DNA of 64,000 bases from Carya illinoinensis (Eukaryota; Streptophyta; Magnoliopsida; Fagales; Juglandaceae): contig NC_056761.1 in assembly GCF_018687715.1 (NCBI RefSeq), positions 20,080,001-20,144,000 on the forward strand. The letters are read 5' to 3'. Position numbers and translations under genes: made by a program. Under the pieces are notes generated by a model that was not told where the DNA came from, ran no database searches, and saw only the letters and a program-made list of their open reading frames with translations. Numbering within the stretch: position 1 is the stretch's first letter; every line of letters starts with the position of its first letter. This document shows, in pieces, positions 46,723 through 59,239 of the stretch.

Positions 46723-49020
46723 GCATGCGCATCTAGGTAGTCCATATGTATTTGGACTTGTAGGAGTCGATCATGATCTTGACTTTCCAGAACCAATTCC
46801 TATAGTTGGTATGAGCTATTGCACCTTTATATGTGGTGATTGTTTCATTAGATGTTATGCATTAAAGTACTTGTACAAAAACATATTATGCGTTAAATTA
46901 TTAAATGTTGTTTTTTAAGTATCTGATCTGTTTTATTGCATATAAGTAAAGTATGTTTCCAATGTCCTCGGTTATTTGGTCGCAAATGCTATTGTCATTT
47001 GCAGGAGTTTTATTTTATTAACAACATTCCTCTTTCTATGTGTGTGTGTGTGTGTGTTTACATGCATTCTTAAATACATCTTTAATTAAATACATAATCT
47101 ATCAAACAGTACCAAGTTCAATTATAGCTGAAGAAAATCTTGACTTTGGACTGTCTCTTTAGGGAAAATCTTGACTATGGAAAATTTGAGAAAGTGTCAA
47201 AGGAATGGTGAATCTGTGGATCATTTGTTCTATGTTTAATCTTGATGTGGCAGACTGATTTATATTGGTTGTAGAGATATATGCTCATAATTTCTTGTTC
47301 TATGTTTAAAGAGATGTGGCAGACTGATTTGAAACTGAAGAAATCTTTTATGATAATTGAAAGCTCACCCATAAGCACACAGTAAGCAAATGGGATTTTG
47401 TTTAAAAATCAACAAGTAGTTGTAGATCATATTTTCTAAAATATGTGATACAGGAATGACTTGATGGAAAGCAACAATAAGAGTTGTTTTGAGATGAGTG
47501 GATGTAAGACTTATTTGCCAACTGAGAAACAGTCAGATTCTTTTGACAAGGTTGGCTTCTTCCACCAAAATTCACAATGCATGCATGGTAGTGCTATCTG
47601 TATTTAATGGCTTCATGCTAATGTTGAAGTCACAACTGCCCGTTATGAATTAATGCATTACCTAGGAACACCTTAATCACATGACATTCTCACAATTGGG
47701 TGCAGTTTTTTAACTTATCCACAATAGTTATGCAATTTTGGTTCTTTTATCTTAAATTGGAGGCATATATGCTTAAATAGCTTTGGGTTTTCGTAATTAT
47801 AGTAAATTTGCTTTTGTTGTTTTATAAAGATAGTAGTACTAGTATTGATTGTGCAATAAAAAAGTATTTATGTCCACAAAGTACACGTTGAAATATCCCA
47901 CCTCCATTTTGGTGATCATTGTTTAGAGAGTTGTTGATCTTGCATGGTTGCAGTGATGTTGAAGCTATTCCACCCACCCCTGCCAGAAGCATATTACTAT
48001 TGCTGCCTAGCATATGAACTTGAATAGAGCAGCATGCAGTAACTTTTAACTTAAGGTGAAGGGGACATATCTGTTAGGCTATGATGTTTCTAATTGCCTA
48101 TGGATGGATCAGATTTATACGATATTCCATGAATGCACCAGTGCCTATATAATGTGTATATGTTAGTACATGTGTATCTTGTGAGGATGGCTTCTAATAG
48201 AGTGGATTCCTGGCCATAATGTGTCCAAAAATATTCTTGTAAGAGCACCATTTGACTGGTTTAATGAATGAGTAGTTAATTGAAACGTTACTAAATTGTG
48301 CATTTGGATGAATGAATAATGTCATAAATTAAATTTGTAAAGCTATTAAATTTGAAACATCTCAATAGCTTTACAAATTTTGTTGATGCGGATCCTACAC
48401 AACAAAATCCAAATTATATGCAATAGGTAATTGTCTATTGCGTAGTTTTGTATTTTTTGTTTATGTTCATAATAAAAATTAATGATCTAAAGAGCATTGG
48501 CATGCAGGACTTATGACTGAGATGGCCCTCATTGATCTTCTAACACAAGTGAGTCATGTGTGCCTCAGAGAATATTTTGTTAGGCTGCGTATAGGATGAC
48601 TTCACAATGGATAGTGTGCATTATGAGGTTAATTGATTTTAACAATGAGGTTTTACTTAGAAGATTGTTTATATATAATTTACTGTTTGTTTGAGCTCTT
48701 TATAGTTTGAGAAGCTTGTGTTTATAATTTATATGTTTTGTTTAGCCGTTTATTTTCTCTTAACCACAAAAGTTGTGAACATTTGACTATAAAGTTGTTT
48801 AGCCCTTTATAGTTGACTTTTGTGCATTGTATGACAAGGATGTTGTGTGTTTTAGGCTATAACAGCCATGGGATTTTCCATTTCTTTTACCATGTGATTA
48901 GTTTCCTGCATAATAATGTACAACTTTGCATTTGATGTAAACTTCCTTTTAACTGGAGATTTTTCCCCCATGAACTGCAGAAATATCGGACAGCCAGATA
49001 CAGGCCAGATTCTTTAGAAG
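46723..49020 (+). pseudogene. Three exons of an unrecognised captured gene (CACTA-3)
   Basis: 46723-46808 reads HLGSPYVFGLVGVDHDLDFP then EPIPIV and ends in phase 1. 48508-48548 reads LMTEMALIDLLTQ and starts with the two bases that complete a Gly. 48981-49020 reads KYRTARYRPDSLE. All borders are GT-AG (donors GTATGA, GTGAGT, GTATGT) and all phases fit, which chance would rarely give. The introns are about 1.7 kb and 0.43 kb. I do not recognise the family. No start or stop is seen, so it is a fragment of a larger gene. Confidence 0.5.
47039..47057. repeat. (TG)n microsatellite
   Basis: About nine TG units, within an intron-like stretch of the captured fragment. Confidence 0.85.
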
Positions 49021-51740
49021 GTATGTAACAAGTACTTATGTGTGGGCATGCATGCCTGTGCATCTGTGTGTTCCCATTTTTGGTTTTATTTGTACTGCTT
49101 TAATTTACCTTAATGTATTAGTTTCTTTCTGTTTGAATGAAGAACAGGGTGGGATGTTATACCTTACTGTATCAGCTCCCTCCAGTTTGAATGTTTTTCT
49201 TTTCTAGGAAGAAAAGGGGAGGGATGTTTAAGGAGACATTTTCTGCCGTTGTTTACATTTTTAGGGAATTTAAAGTCTCTAAAAGAAGTAAATGCTTTTT
49301 GCAGTAGGCTTAATATAATTTCTTTGTCATGTTGTTGAAGCTTTTGCATGATGTGAAAGAAAAGGTAGAGAGAAACAAGTAGCTTTTAACATAACTGGCT
49401 ACTGTCATTGACAACAAACTAATGCCCCCTTGATCCATGATAAGCTTTTGATTGGTTTTAAATAAAGTCAAACATTTATTTTTAGTTTTTATCAAATTCA
49501 AACATTTTTCAAAATAGCACCTTTAATTGTTTGAACTTTTGCCTTCCAAATAGATCCCAAAGGAAAATCAAACCCTAACCTCCTTGTAACACCCAAGAGT
49601 AAGCAAACTCTCATCCACCCTAAACCTCCTATAAAACTAAAAGCTTTCCAATTAAAGGTGTTTTTTCTGAAGAACAGACCCTAAATTCATTAAAGAAGAA
49701 AGAAGAATTTGCCTAAATACAAATACGAAGGAGAACTCAGTCTTCCCTTGCACCTTGGTCACCTATTGTAACACTTTTCTTCATCGTTTTATAGACAATC
49801 GAATTTGTTTACTAAAGACAAAAGGCATAGCCCAAGTATACATACTTTGCCTACTTTAAAAAAAAAAGTACACTTATATTATCTTCATAAATGAATTCCA
49901 TGAACAAATTATATAGTTTGCCTTTCGGAAATTTCTTCAGATCTCTATGTTCCAATTTTACTCATAGTGATATGAAGTAACATCATACAATATTTCATTA
50001 CCTTCAACAGTTAAACTGAATACCTGCATATTCTTTACCTCAATTGTGTTATCCATCTAACTAGAGAGTCTCCATTGATAGTGGTTGATAACAATTTGCT
50101 CAGCGACTCCATGAAAATAATGAAAACTAGTGCAGTCAAAGGATCACCCTGTCACAAACCTTAAGAACCATTGAAGATAACGTTATAGGTGCCCTTTCTA
50201 GGTTAGTGGTCACCTGCTTTTTTCTTTTATTTTATTCTTAAGATAACGTTCTCTCATTTTTAGCTGTTTTTAAGAAAATGTTTGCTCATCTTTGTTTATG
50301 TTCAAAACTTGTAACTCCTCCAAGAGAGACTTCTTCTCTGCTCCACATTACCAAATATTTGCTCATTTCAAGCCTTTTTTAGATCATTCTTAAAAGCATT
50401 TAATTTAAGAGGCAAGAAAGATTGGAGTTCCTTGGAAATCGTGGGATGATCGCCACTGTCTAACCTTACTAATAAAAGCTTTTGCTTTTGATGACAGGGT
50501 TCATCATGACATGATGAACTTTTTCCACGTTACTACGTTAAGGATATGCTTTTCCTTTAGGATCAACTACTTCATCATGAGTTGGATTAGGTTCTTTCAT
50601 TTGTTTGAGGTCAATACTTGAAATTTTCTCTTTCTATGTAAAAATCTTGCAGTTCAAACACAATGGTATGCTCAGATCTTCTCTGCCCTTGAGAGACAAT
50701 TGGATACTTGCACAGATTTTGCTTCTCACAAAGCCCTAGTACCTAGGACTTATCCCTTATTGCTATAGTTTCTTTTATCTCATTAGACCACAATGGTAAA
50801 CATTGGTTAAAATGCTTAACTATGGATTTTTTGGAGGATAAAAAATAATAGCTTCTGAGTAGTTCATGAACTATTTATTGATAATTATGTGCAGTGTTGA
50901 TCACTCTGTTCTTTACCATCATTCTCGTGCTTTCAGATATCAGAAGTGGTTAATAGTATGAAAAACTTGATTGATTATAGCTAGGAAAAAGGGACAGGAC
51001 CTATGGGTAAGTTTCCTGCAAATTTTCATATCATTAAAACTTTTACCTTTACGTCATGTTGTTTCATTGGTGGTCTTTTACTAAGGTTGAGAATAATGTT
51101 AAAATGTTAGATCAAAGAAATGAAGCTGGGAAACTCTTACCTAGCTCCATGGTAGTATTGCCATGCTATCTTTTGATAAGTATTGCTATACCATCAAACT
51201 GATGCATCTAATGTGAATTTATTGCATAAATCTGTCATAGAAATTGCAGAAAATTTATTTCCATGATTTTAAGCAATTGAAGACTTTAGTGGCTTCATAG
51301 CTTGCTTAAGACTTTAGTGGCTTCATAGCTTGCTTGTGAGCCTAATGTGCACCCTGCCGCTCAAAACCCAAAACAAATCCAAAGGGAAGAATGTAGTAGT
51401 GGCCCCAAATTTTGTGCTGTTAACATAATGGTTAGCTGTTAATGGTAAATCACCAAAATATATTTGATGACGACTTTTTCCTTGTTGTGTTTTGGACAGT
51501 TTCTCACTTTATTTAGGCATTACCTCTTTTTGTTAAATGTTAAATATTCTGCACTTGTTGGAGATCAGCGGGTTCCTTTTGGTTTTCATGACATTTGGAG
51601 CATTCAGCTTTAGGAGTTTGTAAACTTTATTATTGCTTGCATACGGTACTTAGAAACTACAATACCCTCCTCTCCTGTTTGCATAGGTGCATGAAAACCT
51701 AGGTTCACCTGTATTATTATTATTATTTTTTTTTTAATTA
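49021..51740. other. Non-coding interior of CACTA-3
   Basis: AT-rich, intron-like DNA. Near 51270-51330 the string AAGACTTTAGTGGCTTCATA occurs twice in tandem, a recent 28-base duplication. No further exon could be supported. Confidence 0.35.
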
Positions 51741-52246
51741 TGTAAAAGACTATTTGAGGCGACTTGACTAAAAGTCGCCGCAAAACGGAACTTTTAGTCA
51801 TAGCAAATATTCTTTGCAGCGTTTTTTCAACGCTTGGAAAAAACATGCATGTTTCCTTACTTTTTTAACAGTGTTTCAAAACGCTGGGAAAAATATTATT
51901 TCCAGCAAATTTTTAAATGCTAAAAATAATTATAATCTATTTGCAGGGAAATTTATGCTATTTTCAACGGTTTTCTAATGCTGCAAAAGCTTTTCCTAGC
52001 GATTTACAACTAATATGGAAGTGTAAATGTGGTGATTGTTTTTGCCATTTACAGCATGAAAAGTTGCTGCAAATAACTCAATATTTGCAATAATTTTTAA
52101 CTTTCTCTGGTTTTATTTATAAGTAAGTAGACAATTGTAACTAACATTCGGTGTTATAAAAATCACTGAGAAAGAGTTACAACAATGATTTTAGGGGTAT
52201 TTTGTAGCGATTTTTGGCGCTGGAAAAAGCTGATTTTCTTGTAATG
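51741..52246. repeat. CACTA-3 3' subterminal region and terminus
   Basis: Repeated TTGCAGCG, CAGCG, CGCTGGAAAAA and GCTGCAAA words in both orientations, ending GCTGGAAAAAGCTGATTTTC and TTGTAATG at 52246. Confidence 0.75.
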
Positions 52247-52249
52247 ACT

Positions 52250-52323
52250 CTTTGATAAAATTGTAACACCTGGTTATAGTTGAATGGAATGAAGATATAT
52301 GAGGTTTAAAAAAAAAAAAAAAA
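52250..52323 (+). mobile_element. LINE 3' end with poly(A), after CACTA-3
   Basis: Removing CACTA-3 and one ACT copy makes the RNase H frame read on (DVFSLLL then FDKIVTPGYS and a stop) into a short untranslated tail and an A-run at about 52307-52323, the typical LINE tail. Confidence 0.7.
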
Positions 52324-53019
52324 GGTGTGGTAGCCGCCATGTACATGTGCGTAGAGACCATTTTTTTTTCTTTTTTTGGATGCTGTGTAGAGACCAACTT
52401 AAAAGATCAAAACCCATGAAATAAGACCATTACGTGCGCCTGACTCAAAGCCTTGGGTATAAACTGTAATATAATGCTGCCCTTTGCTTATTAAAAGCCC
52501 ATTGTCAAGTAAAAATGTGAGGAAAAGCCCTAATCTGACCATACCCAAGACTCCAAGGCCGACAAAGATGAGATAAGAAAAGAAAATTCTATATACAATA
52601 GTACCATTCTACTTATATCTTATTAAATAAGATGTGACACATTTACCACAATTGAATAATTATTTACTGTAGCTCTTTTATCATCAAATAGTGATAAATG
52701 CACCATATCATATATAGTATGATATAAGTGGAATGGTGGTGTGGTGTATAACATTACTCGATGGAAAAAGGGCTTCCATGCAACCAGGAGATCATCTTCG
52801 AGCATTGGTATTAATTTTATTATTAGTCATTTTTAAAATTTAATTAAAACTATATATTTTTTATAAATTCAAAATCATTCGATCTATAATCTTATGTTAA
52901 ATTAATCAAAATAATAATATAATATTATTTTTTTAATAATATAATCAGTTAGTTCTATTTGATGAAATGAATAATAAGCGTATGGAAGTAAACAAGTATG
53001 GCAAATTAGAGTAAAGATT
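52324..53019. other. Non-coding spacer
   Basis: Flank of the LINE poly(A) tail. GTAGAGACCA occurs twice (near 52351 and 52387). No gene is supported. Confidence 0.4.
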
Positions 53020-53130
53020 TTACCAATAGCCTTTTAGCCCAATGGCATGTGTCCCTGGCCTTGGGTTCAACCTGCATGCACCATATGTATGTGCAATTAG
53101 CGGTACGTCTCTCTTGTATTTTTTTAATTC
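53020..53130 (+). mobile_element. Possible tRNA-derived SINE
   Basis: A box A-like TAGCCCAATGG near 53035 and a box B-like GGTTCAACCTG at 53064 have tRNA-like spacing, followed about 50 bases later by CTTGTATTTTTTT, a T-run typical of plant SINE ends. No clear target duplication, and the boxes deviate from consensus. Confidence 0.4.
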
Positions 53131-53356
53131 CTGAAAAATATTATAGGCACATACAGATGCGACATAAAATCTGAACGAGAAGAAATATATCATGAATTAC
53201 ACCAAGAAACTTAATCATAAGAATAAAGATCATGATTATCCTATATGTATAACGCTGCATGAAAGTATCTAATTATTCAAAATCTCTTTATTCAAAAAAT
53301 TAATGTAAGTAATTTAATTATGCATTCTTCACATTAGGACTGTTCATTCGGGCCGG

Positions 53357-55412
53357 ATAAACGCTCCCAAATCCCCACGCACGGACCCGGAGAAATCGAG
53401 ACGTCCGGATGGTGACAACCCGGGTCACCACCCTAACGACGGGTGCCAAGTGTGTGCAAAGGCAACATATGTGCACGAAGAAACACGCAGCGAATAACGA
53501 AAGCCATAAAACTAAGTACCAGAATTTTTCTTAACGTATTACAAGCTGTTTAAAACATACATAAAATATTACAAAACACTAACATAGTTTTAAACCAAAT
53601 ATAAAGCATAACATTAGCAACCCAGCGGAGCCGCATCCTCGGGCTCAGTCTCCTCCTCCTCATCCTCAAAACCTGCACCAAAAGCTACGGAACCAAAAAT
53701 GGTACCGCAGGTAAGTAAAACCCAAACACCACCAGATAAAAACATATAGAACTCAAACAAAATGCATGAAGTGATGCCAACGCGCAAAACCCATAAAAAC
53801 ATATTTTTTCCACACACGCCAAAAATCTCATTTGGCCCAAAAACACATCTTTTCCAAAAACCACGTCAAAAGTCACATTTGGCCTCTATAACCGTCTCAA
53901 ACCAAAATCCATTTTATCTGTACGCACCATGACCTCCCCTAGGGGTCATCCGTACACTCTAGCTCCAGTGCCACACCGCAGAGTACCACCACGCATGTGA
54001 CACCTAACGAGCGATGCCCAGTTCCACGCCCCGCGTGTTCGTAGCCAAGCATCCTCTAGCCCTCACCAGCGAAGGGCCACGGAGTCGGTGCGTAGGGCGA
54101 TGCCCGGTTCCGCGCCCGGCGCGTTCGTAGCCAAGCAACCCCTAGCCCCCGCTCCCGTCGTCGCCCAGCGACAACCCAGGGGACATCACTCAGTGACCAG
54201 AGGAGCTCCACCGGGATAATACCCCATCCCGGCTTGGGGTCGTGATACACACGCACCCATAAGTCTATTTACGCCAATACACAGGCTTTTTACACTTGAA
54301 CAAAAACACATGTGCATGCACCATGTAATGTCATATCAATGCACAAAAATAATCAATCAACATAAATCAAATAAACAAGCAACTCCGTCCTCTATCCATC
54401 CGACCCCCGAACTCCTCGGACTCAGTCCGGAATCAACCAACCAACAGATAAAATATTTGAAAGAGCAATATATATTTAAATCTGAAAATAGGGTTTGGAA
54501 AATACTTCCAGCGCTATACGGTAATTTTAGAAAACACTCGGCGATGCAAACGGCGGAGGAAAAGTAACGTTACAGTGAAAATCCACTGTGGCCGTGGGTT
54601 GTAAAATACCCACTTTTGAACGGGGACAAACCAGGGCTTGAGATTGATAGGGAATAGTCTAGGGATGATTGTGAAGCTATTGGAAGTGGTGGTTGGCCGT
54701 GGGTGGTGGGAGAAACGGCGGAGAGAGGCCGGATTTCCCAAAAAGGAAAGCTAGCTCATGGGAGTTGTTCCGGTGACCATTGGAGGCCGAAAATAGGTGG
54801 GTTAGGATGGCAAGGAATCGGTGATGATGTGGTGAAGAAATGGTGGCCGGAGGTGGGGCGACGGCGGCGGATCGAGCCAAAAATCGTGGAGGCTTTGAGG
54901 GGGTTTTCCGGCCAAACGGCCGGCCGGATGGTGCTGAGAATTGGTGGGGAGGTGCGCCGGAGGGAGAAGCTTCGAATGGTATGGGCGGTGTGCCGCACGG
55001 TGGCTAGACAGCGGCGGGTCGAGGGCTGAAAGCAGCTCCGGCGTGGAGAGGAAGAGAGAGAGAGAGACGGGCCGACGCGGGAGGAAGGAGAAGAAAAAAG
55101 AAAAGAAAGAAAAAAAGAGAAAAAGAAAGAAAAAGAAAGAAAGAAAAAGAAAAAAGAAAAAAGAGAAAAAAAAGGAAAAAGGGAAAAAAGGTGTAGGAAA
55201 AGAAGATGAGGTCTAAACCTCATTCCGGAAAAATAAAACTAAACCGCCGAAACGAGATTAAAAACCGTAAACGACTAAAAGAAAATAAAACACATCATCA
55301 ATTAAATTAAAAACCAATTTTAAAATGCAATAAATTAAAATAAATAAACTAATATTAATTAAAATAAAAACAACCCTTTCAGCGAAAATACACGCGAAAG
55401 CGGATCATCACA
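53357..55412 (-). mobile_element. Gypsy solo LTR inside the hAT element
   Basis: On the minus strand it runs from TGTGATGATCCGCTTTCGCG at 55412 to the CGGACGTCTCGATTT...GGGAGCGT block at about 53357, in the same order of blocks as the LTRs at 12293 and 19581. The 3' TG-side bases are altered (ATAAACGC where TGTGACGC is expected on the plus strand), and no clear 5-base duplication remains. It is older and more diverged than the other copies. The 28-bp tandem array is absent. Confidence 0.85.
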
Positions 55413-55559
55413 CCCAGTCCAGAATTCGGTTTTACAGGATTCCGGTTCCGGGTTCGGCTCGGATTAAATCTGGGCCGGAACTCGGATTGCAAAACCCGGA
55501 TCTATGCGGTCCGGACCCGGGTAGAAAATCCGGGTTCCATATTCATAACCCGGTTAACC

Positions 55560-56115
55560 GGGTTTCTATATAAAGGAAAAAAAAAACCCTAAGTTTCCTT
55601 CCCCTCCCCCTCGATTACGTCTCCTTCCCCTCCCCTCATCTGCTCTCTCTCTCTCTCGCTCTCTCCCTCTTAACCCTAGCTACAAAACCGTAGCCGCCGC
55701 CGCCGTGATGGTCTCAACCCCGCCCCGCCCTGCCCCTCTTCTCTCACCAACACACTCACACCCATCAAGAACGCGAAGCTCTCACCCCTATCGCAGATCT
55801 GCCTAAACCCTTTGTCCGTTCCGCTGTTTCTTCCCTCTGTAAGCCTCTATCTCTCTCTCTCTCTCCATCTTTGAGCATTTCGGTAAGCCTAAATTTTTGA
55901 AATCTGTTGTTTTTTTTTTTATTCCTTTAACTTGGGTCGTTTTCCACTACTCTGCCCAAATGTAGGAAGAACTCCTTTAGTCAGTATATCTTATATAGGA
56001 AGAAATCTGTTTGTTGATTTTGATTTTTTTTTTCTTTCTATGCATTGGGTATTAGAGTCTAGTCAGCAAGCAAGTTGTTTTGCTTAGAGAGAATAGCAAG
56101 GCTCTGTGAAGGTAC
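55560..56115 (+). promoter_or_regulatory. Promoter/5'UTR-like block captured in the hAT element
   Basis: TATATAAAG near 55567 is followed at 25-30 bases by AACCCTAAG, then CT-rich sequence, a second AACCCTAG (near 55672), CCGCCGCCGCCG and splice donor-like TCTGTAAGCC near 55836. This is the layout of plant housekeeping gene 5' ends. It is followed by intron-like T-rich DNA and a possible small exon ending GTGAAG before GTACGCC near 56110. No protein could be assigned. Confidence 0.4.
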
Positions 56116-58814
56116 GCCTTCTGAGATTTCTCTTTCCATTGTCCATAAATTAGTTATGCGACATAGCATATGTGCTGATTTTTCAAATGTCTCACCCCGT
56201 TAGTCAATTTATAAGGTTATGTGTGTACCTTGATATGTTTTAAGTGAAAAGTTTGACTTGGGTTGATGATGGTTTATGTATGTGTGCATATATGTGTAAA
56301 TGTGGGTTTGCAAGACAACCGAGCCTTGCTTGAATTCTGAAATCTTGGAGTGTGATTTGGGAATGTTGATTTGGAGTAAGTTAAAATGTGTTTTTCTAAA
56401 GGGTTTTCGATGTCCCCAAGAGAGTTTCTCAATTTGATTTTTAAGGACTTGATTTCTTAACATATGATATTTGGTTTTGATTTTAGAAGTTTTAAAAACT
56501 TTGTTTCCTTGGTGTAGTCAAGATCTTGTAGGAAAATTACTGTGATGGAAATCTCTCTGTTTGATAAATGGATGGAGATGTGTATGATAGATCATGTTTA
56601 GGTTGGATGCAAATGTTGTTTTGAATGATATGGAGCTTGATTTGTTTCATGATGTGAGTTTGAATTTTAATGTTGGTTGTACAAAGGGAACTTGTCTTTG
56701 TGACCTTCAGTTGATGTTCTATTAGTCTTTGATAGTGTTCTATTAGTCATATTTCTACAACCTTCTTGTCCTGCCCATTGTTTTTGATATCATATCTGTG
56801 TAAAAGAGTGGTATCTATCAGCTTGGTATTATAACTGATTGTGAGACAAGAAAGAAGCTGAGATTATTGAAAGAGTCCAGATTTTAGTTTCATGGAATGT
56901 TAATGAGGGGCTTATTGTCTTTTTAGAATAAAAAAAACAAACTTGATCGACGGAAGGTTACCCATAGGCAGATACCAAGTTTTATAAGTGTAAGAACTTG
57001 ATTCCATTTCATATAGCCACTCTTCGTCTGCCGATCGAAAATCTGTTCTTCGTGGCCGTCTTCTTCTACTTTTCACTCCGTTTGGCTAGATCTTCTATTT
57101 TATTTTAAAGAATTTTTTTTTTCTATTGCCAGATTTGTAAGAGGGTCCCAAACCAGTGGATGCTGGAGGCTATTCGGGAGATCTAACAACTTTGGGTGCT
57201 CTCCATTGAGGTTTCTAACAGTCTGGGTTGTTTTCTAAAACCCTATCCTCTATTTTTTGCGTAAATGGTCGATTTCAGTTGAAACCCTTAACTATATATT
57301 TAAGTGTTATCTGTTTAATATTTGTATGCTTTGAAATGGTTGCTAGACCTGCTGTCTTTGTTACTTGGGGTTGCTTTTTTTTAATTTTTTATTATTTGGG
57401 CTTGTTTTGTTTTGTGTTGCCTATTGATTTTGGTGAGACGTTTTGTTTATGATACCAATGTGTAGATTCAAGGGTTGAACGATTTTTTTTTTTTCATTTT
57501 TTTCATTATCTATATGCTACTGATTTGAGTCCATACCTAGATTTTCCAAAAAATACCGTTTTTATTGTGAAACTTTCCCTTTTGTTTTGTTCCCAGTGCA
57601 ATTACCCTGCTACTTTTGCCTTCTGCTTTTTCAAATGTGTTCCAGCTTGTGCCAAATGCTTGAAACCAAAGTTTACAACTGAAAATAGAGTGCTCAGTAC
57701 ATTTGTACCACCTTCTGAGGATTCTTTGGCTTTTCTAGTAACTGTTGTTTCCCATTCATTCATTTTTTTTTTAATCTCTATTTGCTTGATTTTGTTGGTG
57801 CTTGTATTGAAATTAATGTTCTCGTATTGAATTCATTGAGCTATTGATGTTCTTATTTATTTTACTAGTTCTGTCTGTGAAGTTTCCTCTTGGTGCAAGC
57901 TGAAAGGGGGGTTGGTTAAACAGCTACCTTAATGGTGTTTATATGTTGATTCAATTTCTTAACTACCTTAGAACTTATCGGTGTTGACAATATGGATTGA
58001 AAAGAAAATTGGATTAGGTTTTTTTATTGGTTGTATGAACGTTCACGTTTTTTATTTAAAAATAAAGACAATAAAAGATCCGTTCTTTGGGTTCTTTGTC
58101 AATTACTGCAAATATTCTTATGACCTGATATTGAGAAAAGCCTTGAAATTATTCTTTGATCATCTTTCAGATTATTATGTCGAACCTCACTCCTCCATCT
58201 AGCCTTAACAATGGGGTTGCTAATTCAAAAGAATAAAAAGTTGGAAGTGTTCATTAATTCATGTCAAGAACAAGAAGCTCTTCTGTGCCTCTAATTTCTA
58301 CCTTTTTCTTTTGTTTCCTTGTTATTTCTTTAGTTTCCTTGTTATTTCTTTAATGAAGTTATGGTCATGTAGTCCCAGATTCAACTAATGCCAAAGTGGC
58401 AGTTTTCACCTTTATTTTTGGGTTAATTAATGTAGCTTTAAGTCATAAGATTAGGTTTGATATCTTTACTTAAAACCTTTTTGTTGAATGCATCTTGCAG
58501 ATAAGCTTGGACCAACAATGGCTGTTCTGAGATAGGAAATTCATCAGAAACTAAATTGAATTGTGGAGGAATGCATTGATTGCATGAAGCAGATATATTA
58601 TGTATTGGTGGCTCTATGTAGTCCACTTTTGATATGTAATTTTATATATTGTAATTTGCGTATTGTAATGTATAAATACCAAATAATGAAATATGTAGTG
58701 ATTGCATTATGTTTTTTTAGATGCATTAATTAAAAAGGTAATTAGTTTTTTATATGAAAGAATATGCTTTGTAACATTTTTTCTTGAAAAATTTACAATA
58801 GAATATAGGCTCTT

Positions 58815-58849
<35 letters not shown>

Positions 58850-58940
58850 TGCTTCTCGAAAGAAACTAAATAATATAGGTTTTTGTTATTAGAGAGAGAG
58901 AGAGAGAAAAAATAATAAAAAAATTAAAAAAAAAAGTCCA
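56116..58940. other. Intron-like interior of the hAT element
   Basis: T-rich DNA with no recognised protein. It includes a long T-run (about 58820-58844). A few acceptor-like sites occur (for example CATCTTTCAG near 58170), but no exon can be named. Confidence 0.3.
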
Positions 58941-59239
58941 ACACGAGTACAGTCTAGAACCCGAATTCTGGGTTTCAAAAAATTTGGATTCACCCGGGTT
59001 CCGGCCCAAGTCGTAACCTGTGTACATTGGGCCGAAAACCGACCCGGATTTGAAATATGGGTTCCGGGCCGGGTATACCCGGATATCCGGTCCGAAACCC
59101 GGATGAACAGCCCTACTTCACATGCTCAAGTTTTTTTTTTATTCTTTGCCATCAGGTATCCATAAAATTAATTTAATTTTATTCATAATTAGTATCGTTT
59201 TAATTTCCTATCATTTTCAATCAAATTGGGTACCTTAAA

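Larger units (their letters stand above)
44632..52246 (+). mobile_element. CACTA-3: 7.6-kb non-autonomous CACTA element
   Basis: The left terminus CACTATAAGAAAAAAGGC runs into TTTTCCAGCG and ATCGCTACAAAA. The right terminus, inverted, reads CATTACAAGAAAATCAGC with the same TTTTCCAGCG and ATCGCTACAAAA. Target duplication ACT is present at 44629-44631 and 52247-52249. Termini resemble those of CACTA-2 (same GGCCTTTT(C/G)CAGCG layout). No TNP2 or TNPA gene is present, so it must move with help from another element. It carries exon-like pieces of at least one gene and is inserted in the LINE. Confidence 0.82.
53335..59115. mobile_element. hAT-type element, 5.8 kb, 8-bp duplication
   Basis: The left end TAGGACTGTTCATTCGGGCC and the inverted right end TAGGGCTGTTCATCCGGG match well. 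Identical CTTCACAT duplications lie at 53327-53334 and 59116-59123. CCGG-rich subterminal repeats occupy 55413-55575 and 58940-59115. No transposase is found. The interior has a promoter/5'UTR-like block and intron-like DNA, so it may have captured host sequence. A Gypsy solo LTR sits just inside the left terminus. Confidence 0.88.

Noticed and set aside
52807..52960. AT-rich block as another MITE
   Set aside because: No convincing inverted termini or duplication could be found.
55585..55680. AACCCTA words as interstitial telomere repeats
   Set aside because: There are only two separated copies in a promoter-like context; not a telomeric array.
56260..56345. Possible C/D-box snoRNA (TGATGA ... 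CTGA) in the hAT interior
   Set aside because: Box C is imperfect, no terminal stem or guide match could be seen, and such short motifs occur by chance.
57228..58202. Hydrophobic frames in the hAT interior as membrane protein genes
   Set aside because: They follow from T-rich intron-like DNA, have no similarity and no supporting splice structure.
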